Positions 46,388 through 53,960 of a stretch of 64,000 bases of DNA are shown one piece after another. The position numbers and the translations under genes are program-made. Position 1 is the stretch's first letter; each line of letters begins with the position of its first letter. The notes under the pieces were generated by a model that saw only the letters and a program-made list of their open reading frames with translations, did not search any database and was not told the origin of the DNA. The DNA is from Pedobacter sp. ISL-64 (GTDB lineage Bacteria; Bacteroidota; Bacteroidia; Sphingobacteriales; Sphingobacteriaceae), in the NCBI RefSeq assembly GCF_018613605.1, contig NZ_JAGGPU010000001.1, positions 412,466-476,465 of the forward strand, read 5' to 3'.

Positions 46388-46521
46388 CGTCATTGCGAAC
46401 TGAAGAAGGGGATTAGGTGGTGGAGTGAAGCAATCTTTCTTGTTTTAGAATGATAGAATTGAAAATAGAGTATAGCATAAAAGATTGCTTCGTCGGCTGA
46501 AGAAGCCTTCTCGCAATGACG
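46388..46521. repeat. 134-bp palindromic element, copy A (complete)
   Basis: Outer arms CGTCATTGCGA (46388-46398) and TCGCAATGACG (46511-46521) are a perfect 11-bp inverted repeat. Inner arms GAAGCAATCTTT (46427-46438) and AAAGATTGCTTC (46480-46491) are a perfect 12-bp inverted repeat. Copy C at 46923-47056 has the same length. Confidence 0.92.
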
Positions 46522-46531
46522 GACCAGAGAT

Positions 46532-46590
46532 CGTCATTGCGAACCGAAGAAGGAGATTGTGTGGTGGAGTGAAGCAATCTATCCTGTATA
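46532..46590. repeat. Palindromic element, copy B (left half only)
   Basis: The outer left arm CGTCATTGCGA (46532-46542) and the inner left arm GAAGCAATCT (46571-46580) are present with the intervening GTGTGGTGGAGT, plus the following CCTGTAT shared with copy C. The right half is missing; the GIY-YIG gene begins 22 nt later. Confidence 0.85.
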
Positions 46591-46612
46591 ACGGTGGACT
46601 TAAAATAGAATA

Positions 46613-46912
46613 ATGGAACAGGGAGGGACAGTTTACATCATTACTAATTTTACCCATACCACGTTATACACTGGGGTCACTTCAGATATTATGTTTAGGA
46701 TAAAAGAACATAGAGATAAAGAATACCCTAATTCTTTTTCTGTAAAATATAGCACGAATAAACTTGTTTATTTTTGTTCTTATGATTCAATTGAGGAAGC
46801 AATTGCAGAAGAAAAGAGAATTAAAGGCGGAAGCCGAAAAAAAAAGATAAAATTAATTCAATCCATGAATCCTGAATGGAAGGATTTATGGGAGATAGTG
46901 AAAGAATGGTAA
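46613..46912 (+). CDS. GIY-YIG nuclease domain protein
   Basis: The 99-residue protein is essentially one GIY-YIG domain: TVYIITN and LYTGVTSD (the GIY and YIG strands with Tyr8 and Tyr19), Arg29 in DIMFRIKEH and the metal-binding Glu in SIEEAIAEEKRIKGGSRKKK. Family length and form match the short stand-alone UvrC-N/endo-like proteins common in Bacteroidota. Known: such domains cut DNA with one metal ion, in repair, restriction or homing. It is framed by palindromic elements on both sides, with copy B cut off just before the start. This suggests mobility. Confidence 0.92.
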   Translation: MEQGGTVYIITNFTHTTLYTGVTSDIMFRIKEHRDKEYPNSFSVKYSTNKLVYFCSYDSIEEAIAEEKRIKGGSRKKKIKLIQSMNPEWKDLWEIVKEW

Positions 46913-46922
46913 ATGTCGGTTA

Positions 46923-47056
46923 CGTCATTGCGAACTGTAGAAGGGGACTGTGTGGTGGGGTGAAGCAATCTTTCCTGTATGGCGTTAACAGTTTAAAAAT
47001 AAATTAATAGCATAAAAGATTGCTTCGTCGGCTGAAAAAGCCTTCTCGCAATGACG
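46923..47056. repeat. 134-bp palindromic element, copy C (complete)
   Basis: Outer arms CGTCATTGCGA (46923-46933) and TCGCAATGACG (47046-47056), inner arms GAAGCAATCTTT (46962-46973) and AAAGATTGCTTC (47015-47026), all perfect and the same distances as copy A. A further left-end fragment, CGTTACTGCGAACCGAAGAA, follows near 47064-47084. Confidence 0.92.
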
Positions 47057-47137
47057 ATTTTGTAGCGTTACTGCGAACCGAAGAAAATATATTTTACATT
47101 AATAGAAAGGCAAAGGCCCCTTTAGGGGTTTGGGGAT

Positions 47138-49117
47138 ATGATAAACCGCGAAACGATAGATAAGATAATGGATACCGCCCGTATTGAGGAGGTAGTTGGG
47201 GATTTTGTGCACTTAAAAAAACGCGGAACCAGTTTAATTGGTAATTGCCCTTTCCATGGCGAAAAAACACCTTCCTTTCACGTATCCGTAACTAAAGGCA
47301 TTTACAAATGTTTTGGTTGTGGTAAAGGGGGGGATTCAGTGCGCTTTATTATGGATCATGAAAAATATTCATATCCCGAAGCACTTAAATTTTTAGCCAA
47401 TAAATACAATATAGAAGTTGAGGAAGCCGAACTGAGCCCTCAAGATGCCGAAGCACAAAGTGCCAAAGAAAGTCTTTATATCGTTTCGCAGTACGCTGCT
47501 GCATTTTTTGTAAAACAGCTTTGGGAAACAGATGAAGGAAAGGGCATTGGCTTAAGTTATTTTAAAGAACGTGGCTTTAGGGAAGACATCCTTAAAAAAT
47601 TTGAGGTGGGTTATTCTCCGGATGTATGGGATGCGATGACGCAAAGCGCAATCAACGCCGGACATAAATTAGAGTTTTTAGAAGCCACCGGATTATCGAT
47701 CAAAAACGATAACGGCAAAATTTACGATCGCTTTCGCGGTCGGGTAATGTTTCCGATCCACAACTTTACAGGCCGGATCATCGGTTTTGGAGGTAGGACT
47801 TTAAAAACCGACAAAAATGTCCCTAAGTATGTAAATTCACCAGAAAGTGAGATTTATCACAAATCGAATGTACTTTACGGTTTATTCCATGCCAAAAAAG
47901 CCATTCGCGATTTGGATAACTGTTACCTGGCGGAAGGTTATGCCGATGTGCTTTCGGTACATCAGGCTGGAATAGAAAACGTAGTAGCCTCTTCGGGTAC
48001 TTCGTTAACCGTAGAGCAGATTAAACTGATCGGACGTTTTACACAGAACATTACCATTTTGTTTGATGGCGATGCTGCAGGTATTAAAGCCTCCCTCCGT
48101 GGTTTGGATATGATTTTGGAAGAAGGACTGAACGTGAAAATCGTTTCTTTCCCCGATGGCCACGATCCCGATTCTTATATGCACCATGTTGGGGCAGGTG
48201 CTTTTAAAACCTATCTCGAGCAGAATAGAAAAGATTTCATTTTATACAAGGCGAATGTATTGCTTAAAGATGCGGGCAATGATCCCATCAAACGTGCAGG
48301 CATTATCCGCGATATTGTAGAAAGTATTGCTAAAATTCCAGATCAGATCAAAGCCTCGGTTTTTATCCGCGAGTGTAGCAGTTTGCTCGAAATCGATGAA
48401 CACATCCTACTTGGCGAACTCAATAAAATGCGCTCAGCCAAGCTTAAGAAAAGTTTTGATAACAACCAGAGGGCTAACCCTGCTTCAAGTCCAAAACCAT
48501 ATTCTTCGGGTGCACCTGAACCACTTGGTCCGCCAGATGATTTATGGGATGATAGTGCAGGCCCAATGGGTCATGAAGCACCCGCAGAAGAGAATGAGCA
48601 TCAGGAAAAAGAAATTGTGCGCTTATTACTGGCTTTCGGGCACGAATTTGTAAACTGGGATAAAATTGATGATATGTACATCGGTTCATTCATCATGCAG
48701 AACCTGAGCGATGTCGAATTTGATGATCCACTTTGCAAAAGAATTATCGATTATTATAAATCAGAAATCGACAACGGCCGATTACCCACGTCGAACCACT
48801 TTGTTAAACATGAGGATAGAGATATTGCCGATCTGGCCATTACACTTTCAACCTCAGAATATGCTTTAAGTGAGAACTGGTTAAATAAACATCTTATCTA
48901 TGTTAAAGATGAAACGATGAATTTAAAAGCGACTATTTTAGGTGGCATTTTTCACCTTAAAAAGCGTAAAGTCGAAAAAATATTGATGAACCTGTTGAAA
49001 GAAATTAAAGAGGAAAAGAACGAGGATAACCAAATGATTTTAATGCAACGTTATGGGGTGATTAAAGGGGTTGAGCGAGAGATTTCTAAGTTCCTGGGTT
49101 CTGTTATTGTTAAATAA
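47138..49117 (+). CDS. dnaG: DNA primase DnaG
   Basis: The 659-residue protein has the N-terminal CHC2 zinc finger with Cys37, His40, Cys58 and Cys61 (CPFHGEKTPSFHVS and KCFGCGKGGD), the RNA polymerase domain with FGGRTLK, and a TOPRIM core with AEGYADVLSVHQAG and LFDGDAAG. A C-terminal helical DnaB-binding region follows a Pro/Ser/Gly-rich linker (about 440-490). Known: it makes RNA primers at the replication fork. A CCCC-TTTA-GGGG hairpin (47117-47128) lies against the ribosome-binding site and may weaken translation. Identity is secure. Confidence 0.97.
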   Translation: MINRETIDKIMDTARIEEVVGDFVHLKKRGTSLIGNCPFHGEKTPSFHVSVTKGIYKCFGCGKGGDSVRFIMDHEKYSYPEALKFLANKYNIEVEEAELSPQDAEAQSAKESLYIVSQYAAAFFVKQLWETDEGKGIGLSYFKERGFREDILKKFEVGYSPDVWDAMTQSAINAGHKLEFLEATGLSIKNDNGKIYDRFRGRVMFPIHNFTGRIIGFGGRTLKTDKNVPKYVNSPESEIYHKSNVLYGLFHAKKAIRDLDNCYLAEGYADVLSVHQAGIENVVASSGTSLTVEQIKLIGRFTQNITILFDGDAAGIKASLRGLDMILEEGLNVKIVSFPDGHDPDSYMHHVGAGAFKTYLEQNRKDFILYKANVLLKDAGNDPIKRAGIIRDIVESIAKIPDQIKASVFIRECSSLLEIDEHILLGELNKMRSAKLKKSFDNNQRANPASSPKPYSSGAPEPLGPPDDLWDDSAGPMGHEAPAEENEHQEKEIVRLLLAFGHEFVNWDKIDDMYIGSFIMQNLSDVEFDDPLCKRIIDYYKSEIDNGRLPTSNHFVKHEDRDIADLAITLSTSEYALSENWLNKHLIYVKDETMNLKATILGGIFHLKKRKVEKILMNLLKEIKEEKNEDNQMILMQRYGVIKGVEREISKFLGSVIVK

Positions 49118-49149
49118 ATTACACTTGCCAAGAAGTCCTGTAGAGATTT

Positions 49150-49242
49150 CGTCATCCCGACCGAGGCGTAGTCCCGACGTTAAGTCGGGAGAGAGATCGA
49201 CAATAGATTTCTCGACTGCGTTGCACTCCGCTCGAAATGACG
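49150..49242. repeat. Palindromic intergenic element, CGTCATCCCGA...CTCGAAATGACG type
   Basis: Ends CGTCATCCCGAC and CTCGAAATGACG form the outer arms. An inner stem TCCCGACG/CGTTAAGTCGGGA-type and the phrase GAGAGATC...AGATTTCTCGA are shared with 50747-50839. It occupies the dnaG-yraN gap. Confidence 0.85.
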
Positions 49243-49282
49243 GCTTTTCAATCATGACGATAGGCCAGTAAAAAATTTCGAT

Positions 49283-49648
49283 ATGGCGTTTCATAATGAT
49301 TTAGGTAAAGCGGGTGAAAGTATTGCGAAGCAGTATCTGGAAGACCAGGGTTATGAGATTTTAGATGAAAACTGGACACATGGTAAAGCCGAGGTAGATC
49401 TAATCGTTTATAAAAATGGGATTATGATTTTTGTCGAAGTTAAATCCCGGAGCTCGGTTGCTTTTGGCGAACCGGAAGAATTTGTACACAAAGCCAAGCA
49501 AATACAGATGGAATTGGCTGCTAATGCCTATATTGAATTAATGAACCATCAAAATGATATCCGTTTTGATATTATTGCAATTACATTTACAAAAAATAAA
49601 AATTATAATTTAAACCATATTGAAGATGCGTTTTGGCCTGAAGATTAA
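49283..49648 (+). CDS. YraN family endonuclease-like protein (UPF0102)
   Basis: The 121-residue protein has LGKAGESIAKQYLEDQGYEILDENW and the restriction-fold core GKAEVDLIVYKNGIMIFVEVKSRSS with Asp39, Glu52 and Lys54 as the metal-binding set. This is the whole UPF0102/YraN domain. Known: a predicted Holliday-junction-resolvase-like nuclease; the function in cells is poorly defined. It is cytosolic. The next gene starts inside its 3' end (23-bp overlap), so translation is coupled. Confidence 0.92.
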   Translation: MAFHNDLGKAGESIAKQYLEDQGYEILDENWTHGKAEVDLIVYKNGIMIFVEVKSRSSVAFGEPEEFVHKAKQIQMELAANAYIELMNHQNDIRFDIIAITFTKNKNYNLNHIEDAFWPED

Positions 49649-50708
49649 CCCCATTAAAAGTTTCATATTTATCGGAATTGCACTTGCATTTGTAAGTTCG
49701 TGTAAAGACGATTCTACCACAACCTACCGTAGTTTTATTTCGCCGATGACTGGTCTTAATGTGCCGTCAGGAAACGAGTTTGATGTTAAAGTACAATTTG
49801 GCGCCGAACAAAAAGTAGATTCTGTAGTTTACTTGATCGATACCGTTAAAATGATTTCAAAAGCCGATACTTCGGCCATCAAACTTAAAACTGAAGGTCT
49901 GAAATTGGGTAACCATTTGGTAACAGCCAAAATATTTGGCGCTGGAAAATCTGAAGATTTAACCTCGAATATTAATGTTTTAGCGGCTCAGGCGCCAACA
50001 GAATATACCTATAAAGTGATTAAAACCTTGCCTCACGATACCTCTTCTTATGTAGAGGGCTTAGAATATCATGATGGCTTTTTTTACGAAAGTGCTGGCG
50101 ATTATGGTCATTCCAGTTTGCGTAAAGTAGATCCTTCTACAGGGAAAATCCTTCAGAAAGCAGATTTGGATAAACAGTATTTTGGAGAAGGCATAACTGT
50201 AATCGGAAGCAAAATTATCCAGTTAACTTACCGCGAAAAAATTGGCTTTGTATATGATAAAGCTACCTTCAAAAAACTATCTGAATTTTCGTACACTACC
50301 GGCAGAGAAGGATGGGGCCTGGCTTTTGATGGCGAGAAAGTATTGAATACGGATGGTTCGAATACCATCTTTTTCTTAAATAAAGATACCTACCAAAAAA
50401 TTGGTTCGATTGATGTTTTTGATAACAAAGGGCCAATTCAAAATTTGAACGAACTGGAAATTATTGATGGGAAAATTTACGCAAACGTGTACACTACGAA
50501 TGAAATTCTAATTATTAACCCAGAAACGGGTGCCGTTGAAAGCAAGATCGATTTATCCGGACTATTGCCAGCTGATTATTTTAAAACCGAAGATGAAAAG
50601 GCTAATAACGTACTAAATGGCATTGCTTATGATAAAGCAACTAAAAGACTTTTTGTTGCTGGTAAAAAATGGCCCCATATTTTTCAGATCGAGCTGATTA
50701 AGAAATAG
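49626..50708 (+). CDS. Glutaminyl-peptide cyclotransferase (plant-type), lipoprotein
   Basis: I use ATG 49626 (MRFGLKINPIKSFIFIGIALA), giving 360 residues and a lipobox FVSSC. A beta-sandwich of about 100 residues precedes a five-bladed propeller: THGLEYH-type VEGLEYHDGFFYESAGDYG, GEGITVIGSKIIQLTYRE, GWGLAFDGEKVL and NELEIIDGKIYANVYTTNEI. These are the diagnostic blocks of the plant-type glutamine cyclotransferase family. Known: it turns N-terminal Gln into pyroglutamate. It would act in the periplasm on exported proteins, many of which in this phylum have Gln exposed after signal cleavage. It overlaps yraN by 23 bp. Confidence 0.92.
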   Translation: MRFGLKINPIKSFIFIGIALAFVSSCKDDSTTTYRSFISPMTGLNVPSGNEFDVKVQFGAEQKVDSVVYLIDTVKMISKADTSAIKLKTEGLKLGNHLVTAKIFGAGKSEDLTSNINVLAAQAPTEYTYKVIKTLPHDTSSYVEGLEYHDGFFYESAGDYGHSSLRKVDPSTGKILQKADLDKQYFGEGITVIGSKIIQLTYREKIGFVYDKATFKKLSEFSYTTGREGWGLAFDGEKVLNTDGSNTIFFLNKDTYQKIGSIDVFDNKGPIQNLNELEIIDGKIYANVYTTNEILIINPETGAVESKIDLSGLLPADYFKTEDEKANNVLNGIAYDKATKRLFVAGKKWPHIFQIELIKK

Positions 50709-50746
50709 CTAGGGTCGTACTTATAACAGATTGTGAAAGAGTAATC

Positions 50747-50839
50747 GTCATCTCGACTGAAGCGCAGTCCCGAACGTTCGGGAGAGAGATCTATTATGAT
50801 AGATTTCTCGGTTGCGTTGCACTCCGCTCGAAATGACGA
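50747..50839. repeat. Palindromic intergenic element, CGTCATCTCGA...CTCGAAATGACG type
   Basis: Ends CGTCATCTCGAC and CTCGAAATGACG form outer arms. An inner palindrome CCCGAACGTTCGGG and the phrase GTTGCACTCCGCTCGAAATG are shared with 49150-49242. It separates two convergent genes. Confidence 0.85.
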
Positions 50840-50862
50840 TTTATCGAGCCAGATTTCCCGTA

Positions 50863-51393
50863 CTAATCCTGTTTCTTCGGTTCGTCTAAATAACCGTTAA
50901 AAATAATGGGTTGTTTGTTCATGCTGCTTGCCGTTAATGAAGCATAACCATTGGTCGAAATATTAATGGTAAACCGATAGTTTTCTCTTTTTACATCCTT
51001 TGTATTAATCTGGATGGTGTAAGATCCTTTTTTATTCTTCGATTCTGTGTAGGTGAAATCTTTAGAGGTAAATTTAATACCACCTTGAGTAGGATCCATC
51101 GGAGCAGAAAAAGATCTTCCAAAATAAGGCAGATAAGCAACAATACTGTCTTTGGTAACCTTAACATCGTATTGCGAACCCGTCAGGTTTATAGAACCAC
51201 CACCCTGACTACCAGGCATCATCGCTAATACTTTATTAATGTCGTTGTTCGACATCGGCATGGCGGTATTGGCAACAAAAGTATAATTTTTATCTGCTAC
51301 AATTTTCAGTGTAGTTTCCTTATTGGTTTGGGCAAATAATTGAACCCCAATCAAAAGAAAGGCAAGGCTCAATATTAAATTTAAACGTTTCAT
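50863..51393 (-). CDS. DUF4251 domain protein, secreted
   Basis: The 176-residue protein has a signal peptide (to about AQTN at 22-25) and the DUF4251 blocks NYTFVANTAMPMSNN, VAYLPYFGRSFSAPMDPTQGG and NYRFTINISTNGYASLTA. Known: a Bacteroidota family of unknown function, with a lipocalin-like or beta-sandwich fold in a solved member as I recall it. It is probably periplasmic. It stands alone after a palindromic element and 97 bp from the next gene. Confidence 0.85.
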   Translation of the reverse strand: MKRLNLILSLAFLLIGVQLFAQTNKETTLKIVADKNYTFVANTAMPMSNNDINKVLAMMPGSQGGGSINLTGSQYDVKVTKDSIVAYLPYFGRSFSAPMDPTQGGIKFTSKDFTYTESKNKKGSYTIQINTKDVKRENYRFTINISTNGYASLTASSMNKQPIIFNGYLDEPKKQD

Positions 51394-51490
51394 AATGTGT
51401 GTTTTAAATGTGTAACAATTTAAAGATGCACAGATTTGAAAGATTCCATAATAGTGCCAAAAAATGGACGGTGGACTAAATTTAACGATT

Positions 51491-52123
51491 TTAGTTTTTA
51501 TATAGCGGATTTACCTTTTCCGAATAACTCGATTTGTATAACGGATTACTTTTCTCTGTTACAGAAGCTCCCATTGCTGTGAATTTATAGGTGCCTACAG
51601 GAAGATTGTTGAGTTCGATTTCTCCGTTTTCATTCGTAATTAAAGTAATTAAACTGCCACCAGGATTTTTACCACCTTTAACAATTATTCCACCGATTGG
51701 CGTGCCTGCTACCCGCGATTTGGGATTAGTGGAAGGTACCAAAATGATAAATTTATAATTTCCTGCACTGGCATTATTAAATTCTATCTCTCCATTTGAG
51801 TTGGTTACGAGGGTAATTGCATCGTCTCCTGGATTTTTACCTCCTTTAACCACAATACCTCCGATAGGCTGCCCAGTCACGAAACTTACTTCGCCAGTGG
51901 CTACATCTAATTTGCCCTTAATGGATTTCATAATGCAAGGGAAATGTGATTCGGGGTAATTTAGTTTACAGTAATCACAATAATGCCCTTCTGGCACCTG
52001 AACCCTTAATTGTTGTGAATTTGTTTCTTTAGTTTCTGTTGATGTTGCAGTTCTTTTAACTTGAGCCAGAACAGTAAATGAAATCGATAGCAGAAATACC
52101 GCTATAGCAGCCCCTTTTTTCAT
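51491..52123 (-). CDS. Secreted protein with two prealbumin-like repeats
   Basis: The 210-residue protein has a signal peptide (MKKGAAIAVFLLSISFTVLAQV). A Cys motif CDYCKLNYPESHFPC (about 49-63) precedes two tandem repeats of about 55 residues, each with PIGGI(V/I)VKGGKNPG, a D/S ITL(V/I)TN-NGEIE strand and G-YKF. The pattern N-GEIE-NN-G-YKF fits carboxypeptidase-regulatory or prealbumin-like beta sandwiches. A third partial repeat-like end, NPLYKSSYSEKVNPLYKN, closes it. Function is unknown; surface or adhesion roles are guesses. No enzyme motif is present. Confidence 0.75.
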   Translation of the reverse strand: MKKGAAIAVFLLSISFTVLAQVKRTATSTETKETNSQQLRVQVPEGHYCDYCKLNYPESHFPCIMKSIKGKLDVATGEVSFVTGQPIGGIVVKGGKNPGDDAITLVTNSNGEIEFNNASAGNYKFIILVPSTNPKSRVAGTPIGGIIVKGGKNPGGSLITLITNENGEIELNNLPVGTYKFTAMGASVTEKSNPLYKSSYSEKVNPLYKN

Positions 52124-52210
52124 AAAATTTGATTAGAACTACAAAATTAATCAAAAAATATGGCTCTTGCTAGTTTTTAAAGGCTAGTGAGATAATGGCT
52201 AGTTATTTGA

Positions 52211-52549
52211 CTATTTCTTTTTAGATGCTTTCGCAAAAGGATTGAAGGCCAGCGCAAGGTTAACCCAGAAATCCAGTTCATCATTCCGGCCTAAAACATC
52301 TTCTGATACCGAAACGTAGCCCTTCATTGGTCTACCACCCATAACCATCTGCTGCCAGCCATCTTTATCGGATAAATTTTCTAAAGTATTGGGGTCGAGC
52401 CTCACCATCATGCTGTTTTTAGAAACACCTATACACATTTTGCCGTTCACCATAAAAATAAGCCCACTGAACATTTCTTTTTCCTCTACATCTTGTATAT
52501 GCATTAAACGTTCGGCAACGCGAAGCGCTAAGGTTTCGTTATATTTCAT
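52211..52549 (-). CDS. TfoX/Sxy N-terminal domain protein
   Basis: The 112-residue protein begins MKYNETLALRVAERLMHIQDVEEKEMFSGL, and MFSGLIFMVNGKMCIGVSKNSMMVRLDP is the core of the TfoX N-terminal domain. Known: TfoX/Sxy regulates competence genes in gamma-proteobacteria; in Bacteroidota this domain occurs alone and its role is unknown. It is cytosolic with a basic tail ASKKK. It is a small gene 9 bp from the neighbouring secreted-protein gene on the same strand. Confidence 0.85.
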   Translation of the reverse strand: MKYNETLALRVAERLMHIQDVEEKEMFSGLIFMVNGKMCIGVSKNSMMVRLDPNTLENLSDKDGWQQMVMGGRPMKGYVSVSEDVLGRNDELDFWVNLALAFNPFAKASKKK

Positions 52550-52558
52550 AGTCTAAAA

Positions 52559-53236
52559 TTAATGTACATTTTTGCCTGTTCCGTATTTAATTCCAACTGT
52601 GTAAAAATATTTTCTGATCAAGTCGTATTTTTCGGTGCAAAATTCTCCTGTTTTTATTTTTTCTGAGCTATCTTCTCTTCTGTGGCATTCGAAACAAATC
52701 TCAATATATTCTGCTATCAATCCTTTTTCATCTAAAAATACAATTGCATTTCTGGGATTATAACAGCTATATCCATCATCTCCTATCAGTAATCCCTTAT
52801 AGCTCTTGGTAGACTTATAGCCAAAATTATATAGGATGTCAGTTAGTTTATCAATCTCCAATGCTGACAAAATCCTATTTTCTTTGATTCTCGTTTGATC
52901 TAGTTTTTGTTTTTTTGCCAACAAAGCTAGGGTGAATTCTTTCTCATTATGATTTTTAGGCTGAGTTTTACCAGCAATATTAATTTCTGCACTTGGCTCA
53001 GGTAGTTCGAAAGAAATCAACATTACCTTTTTGTATTGGTTAAACGGGAAAAATTTTAATCTTTCACCAAGTGAATAAGTGTTTCGATGGATGCAGGCCA
53101 TGCGTTTTTCTAAAACAGCATAGTCTGCTCTAGATGGCGGTTCCACTGGTGGCTTCATTATATCGTATTTTTTCTTTTGTGCAAAACCTACAAGGCAAAT
53201 CAAAGAAAAAAGTAAAGTAAGTTTAATAGCGTGCAT
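52559..53236 (-). CDS. Secreted protein of unknown function
   Basis: The 225-residue protein has a signal peptide (MHAIKLTLLFSLICLVGFAQ) and no known family. A region with KVMLISFELPEPSAEI and ILSALEIDKLTDILYNFG is followed by GDDGYSCYNPRNAIVFLDEKG and IEICFECHRREDSSEKIKTGEFC, giving four cysteines that may pair. CFECHR is not a complete CxxCH haem site. It is periplasmic and shares a transcript direction with tfoX-like 9 bp on. Confidence 0.72.
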   Translation of the reverse strand: MHAIKLTLLFSLICLVGFAQKKKYDIMKPPVEPPSRADYAVLEKRMACIHRNTYSLGERLKFFPFNQYKKVMLISFELPEPSAEINIAGKTQPKNHNEKEFTLALLAKKQKLDQTRIKENRILSALEIDKLTDILYNFGYKSTKSYKGLLIGDDGYSCYNPRNAIVFLDEKGLIAEYIEICFECHRREDSSEKIKTGEFCTEKYDLIRKYFYTVGIKYGTGKNVH

Positions 53237-53310
53237 TAGAATTGTTTATCCTTAAAATTAATGTTTATAAGATGTTGAACAAAATAATTTCCTTACTATC
53301 TCTATTTCAG

Positions 53311-53318
53311 TAAATTTG
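53311..53318 (+). promoter_or_regulatory. Candidate -7 box of rnhB
   Basis: TAAATTTG matches TAnnTTTG and ends 4 nt before the rnhB ATG, so the transcript would start at or very near the start codon. No clear -33 element is seen at standard spacing. Confidence 0.45.
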
Positions 53319-53322
53319 CAAT

Positions 53323-53931
53323 ATGTTGTTAAACTGCTATCAGGAAGAATTATTAGAGGCCGGGTGTGATGAAGCCGGAAGAGGTTGCCTCGCTGGTCCT
53401 GTTTTTGCCGCGGCGGTAATATTGCCAAAGGGTTTTGTGTTAGAAGGATTAAATGATTCTAAGCAGTTATCGCATGAGCAAAGGGCCTCTCTGAGACCTA
53501 TAATAGAACAGGAAGCTTTAGCTTGGGCCGTAGCTTCTTGTGATCATGAAGAGATAGACCGGATCAATATTTTAAATGCTTCATTTTTGGCTATGCACAG
53601 GGCGATTGAAAAATTACATACCCAACCACAATACCTGGTAATTGATGGCAACCGTTTCAAAACCTATCCGCAAATTCCACACAGTTGCATTGTAAAGGGC
53701 GATGGTAAATATCTAAATATCGCCGCCGCTTCTATATTGGCGAAAACCCACCGTGATGAATTTATGACCAATCTGCATATCGATTTTCCACATTACAATT
53801 GGCAGCAGAATAAAGGATATCCAACAATTGCACACCGTAAGGCTGTAATCGAAATCGGGTTATCGCCTTTTCACCGCAAAACTTTTAATGTGAGCGACCC
53901 TCAGTTAGAACTGTTTTCAAAAAACGCCTAA
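53323..53931 (+). CDS. rnhB: Ribonuclease HII
   Basis: The 202-residue protein has [14 protein letters not shown] with the catalytic Asp16-Glu17 and the GR-G substrate loop, [17 protein letters not shown] with a third Asp, and [13 protein letters not shown]. The full RNase HII active site is present. Known: it cuts the RNA strand of RNA-DNA hybrids and removes single ribonucleotides from DNA. It is cytosolic. The glycosyltransferase gene follows after 22 bp. Confidence 0.97.
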   Translation: MLLNCYQEELLEAGCDEAGRGCLAGPVFAAAVILPKGFVLEGLNDSKQLSHEQRASLRPIIEQEALAWAVASCDHEEIDRINILNASFLAMHRAIEKLHTQPQYLVIDGNRFKTYPQIPHSCIVKGDGKYLNIAAASILAKTHRDEFMTNLHIDFPHYNWQQNKGYPTIAHRKAVIEIGLSPFHRKTFNVSDPQLELFSKNA

Positions 53932-53940
53932 AATTTCGTA

Positions 53941-53960
53941 TTTTCACAACATTGTGAAAA
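53941..53960. promoter_or_regulatory. Perfect inverted repeat over the glycosyltransferase start codon
   Basis: TTTTCACAA and TTGTGAAAA are perfect 9-bp arms with a 2-bp centre. The right arm covers the GTG start codon at 53954-53956. It could be a dimer operator or a translation-blocking stem; chance cannot be excluded. Confidence 0.4.

Noticed and set aside
46445..46657. Minus-strand ORF of 70 codons
   Set aside because: It is read through palindromic elements and the start of the GIY-YIG gene; no protein family fits.
46388..47056. CRISPR array
   Set aside because: Repeats are long inverted elements with no regular spacers, no short direct repeat unit and no cas genes nearby.
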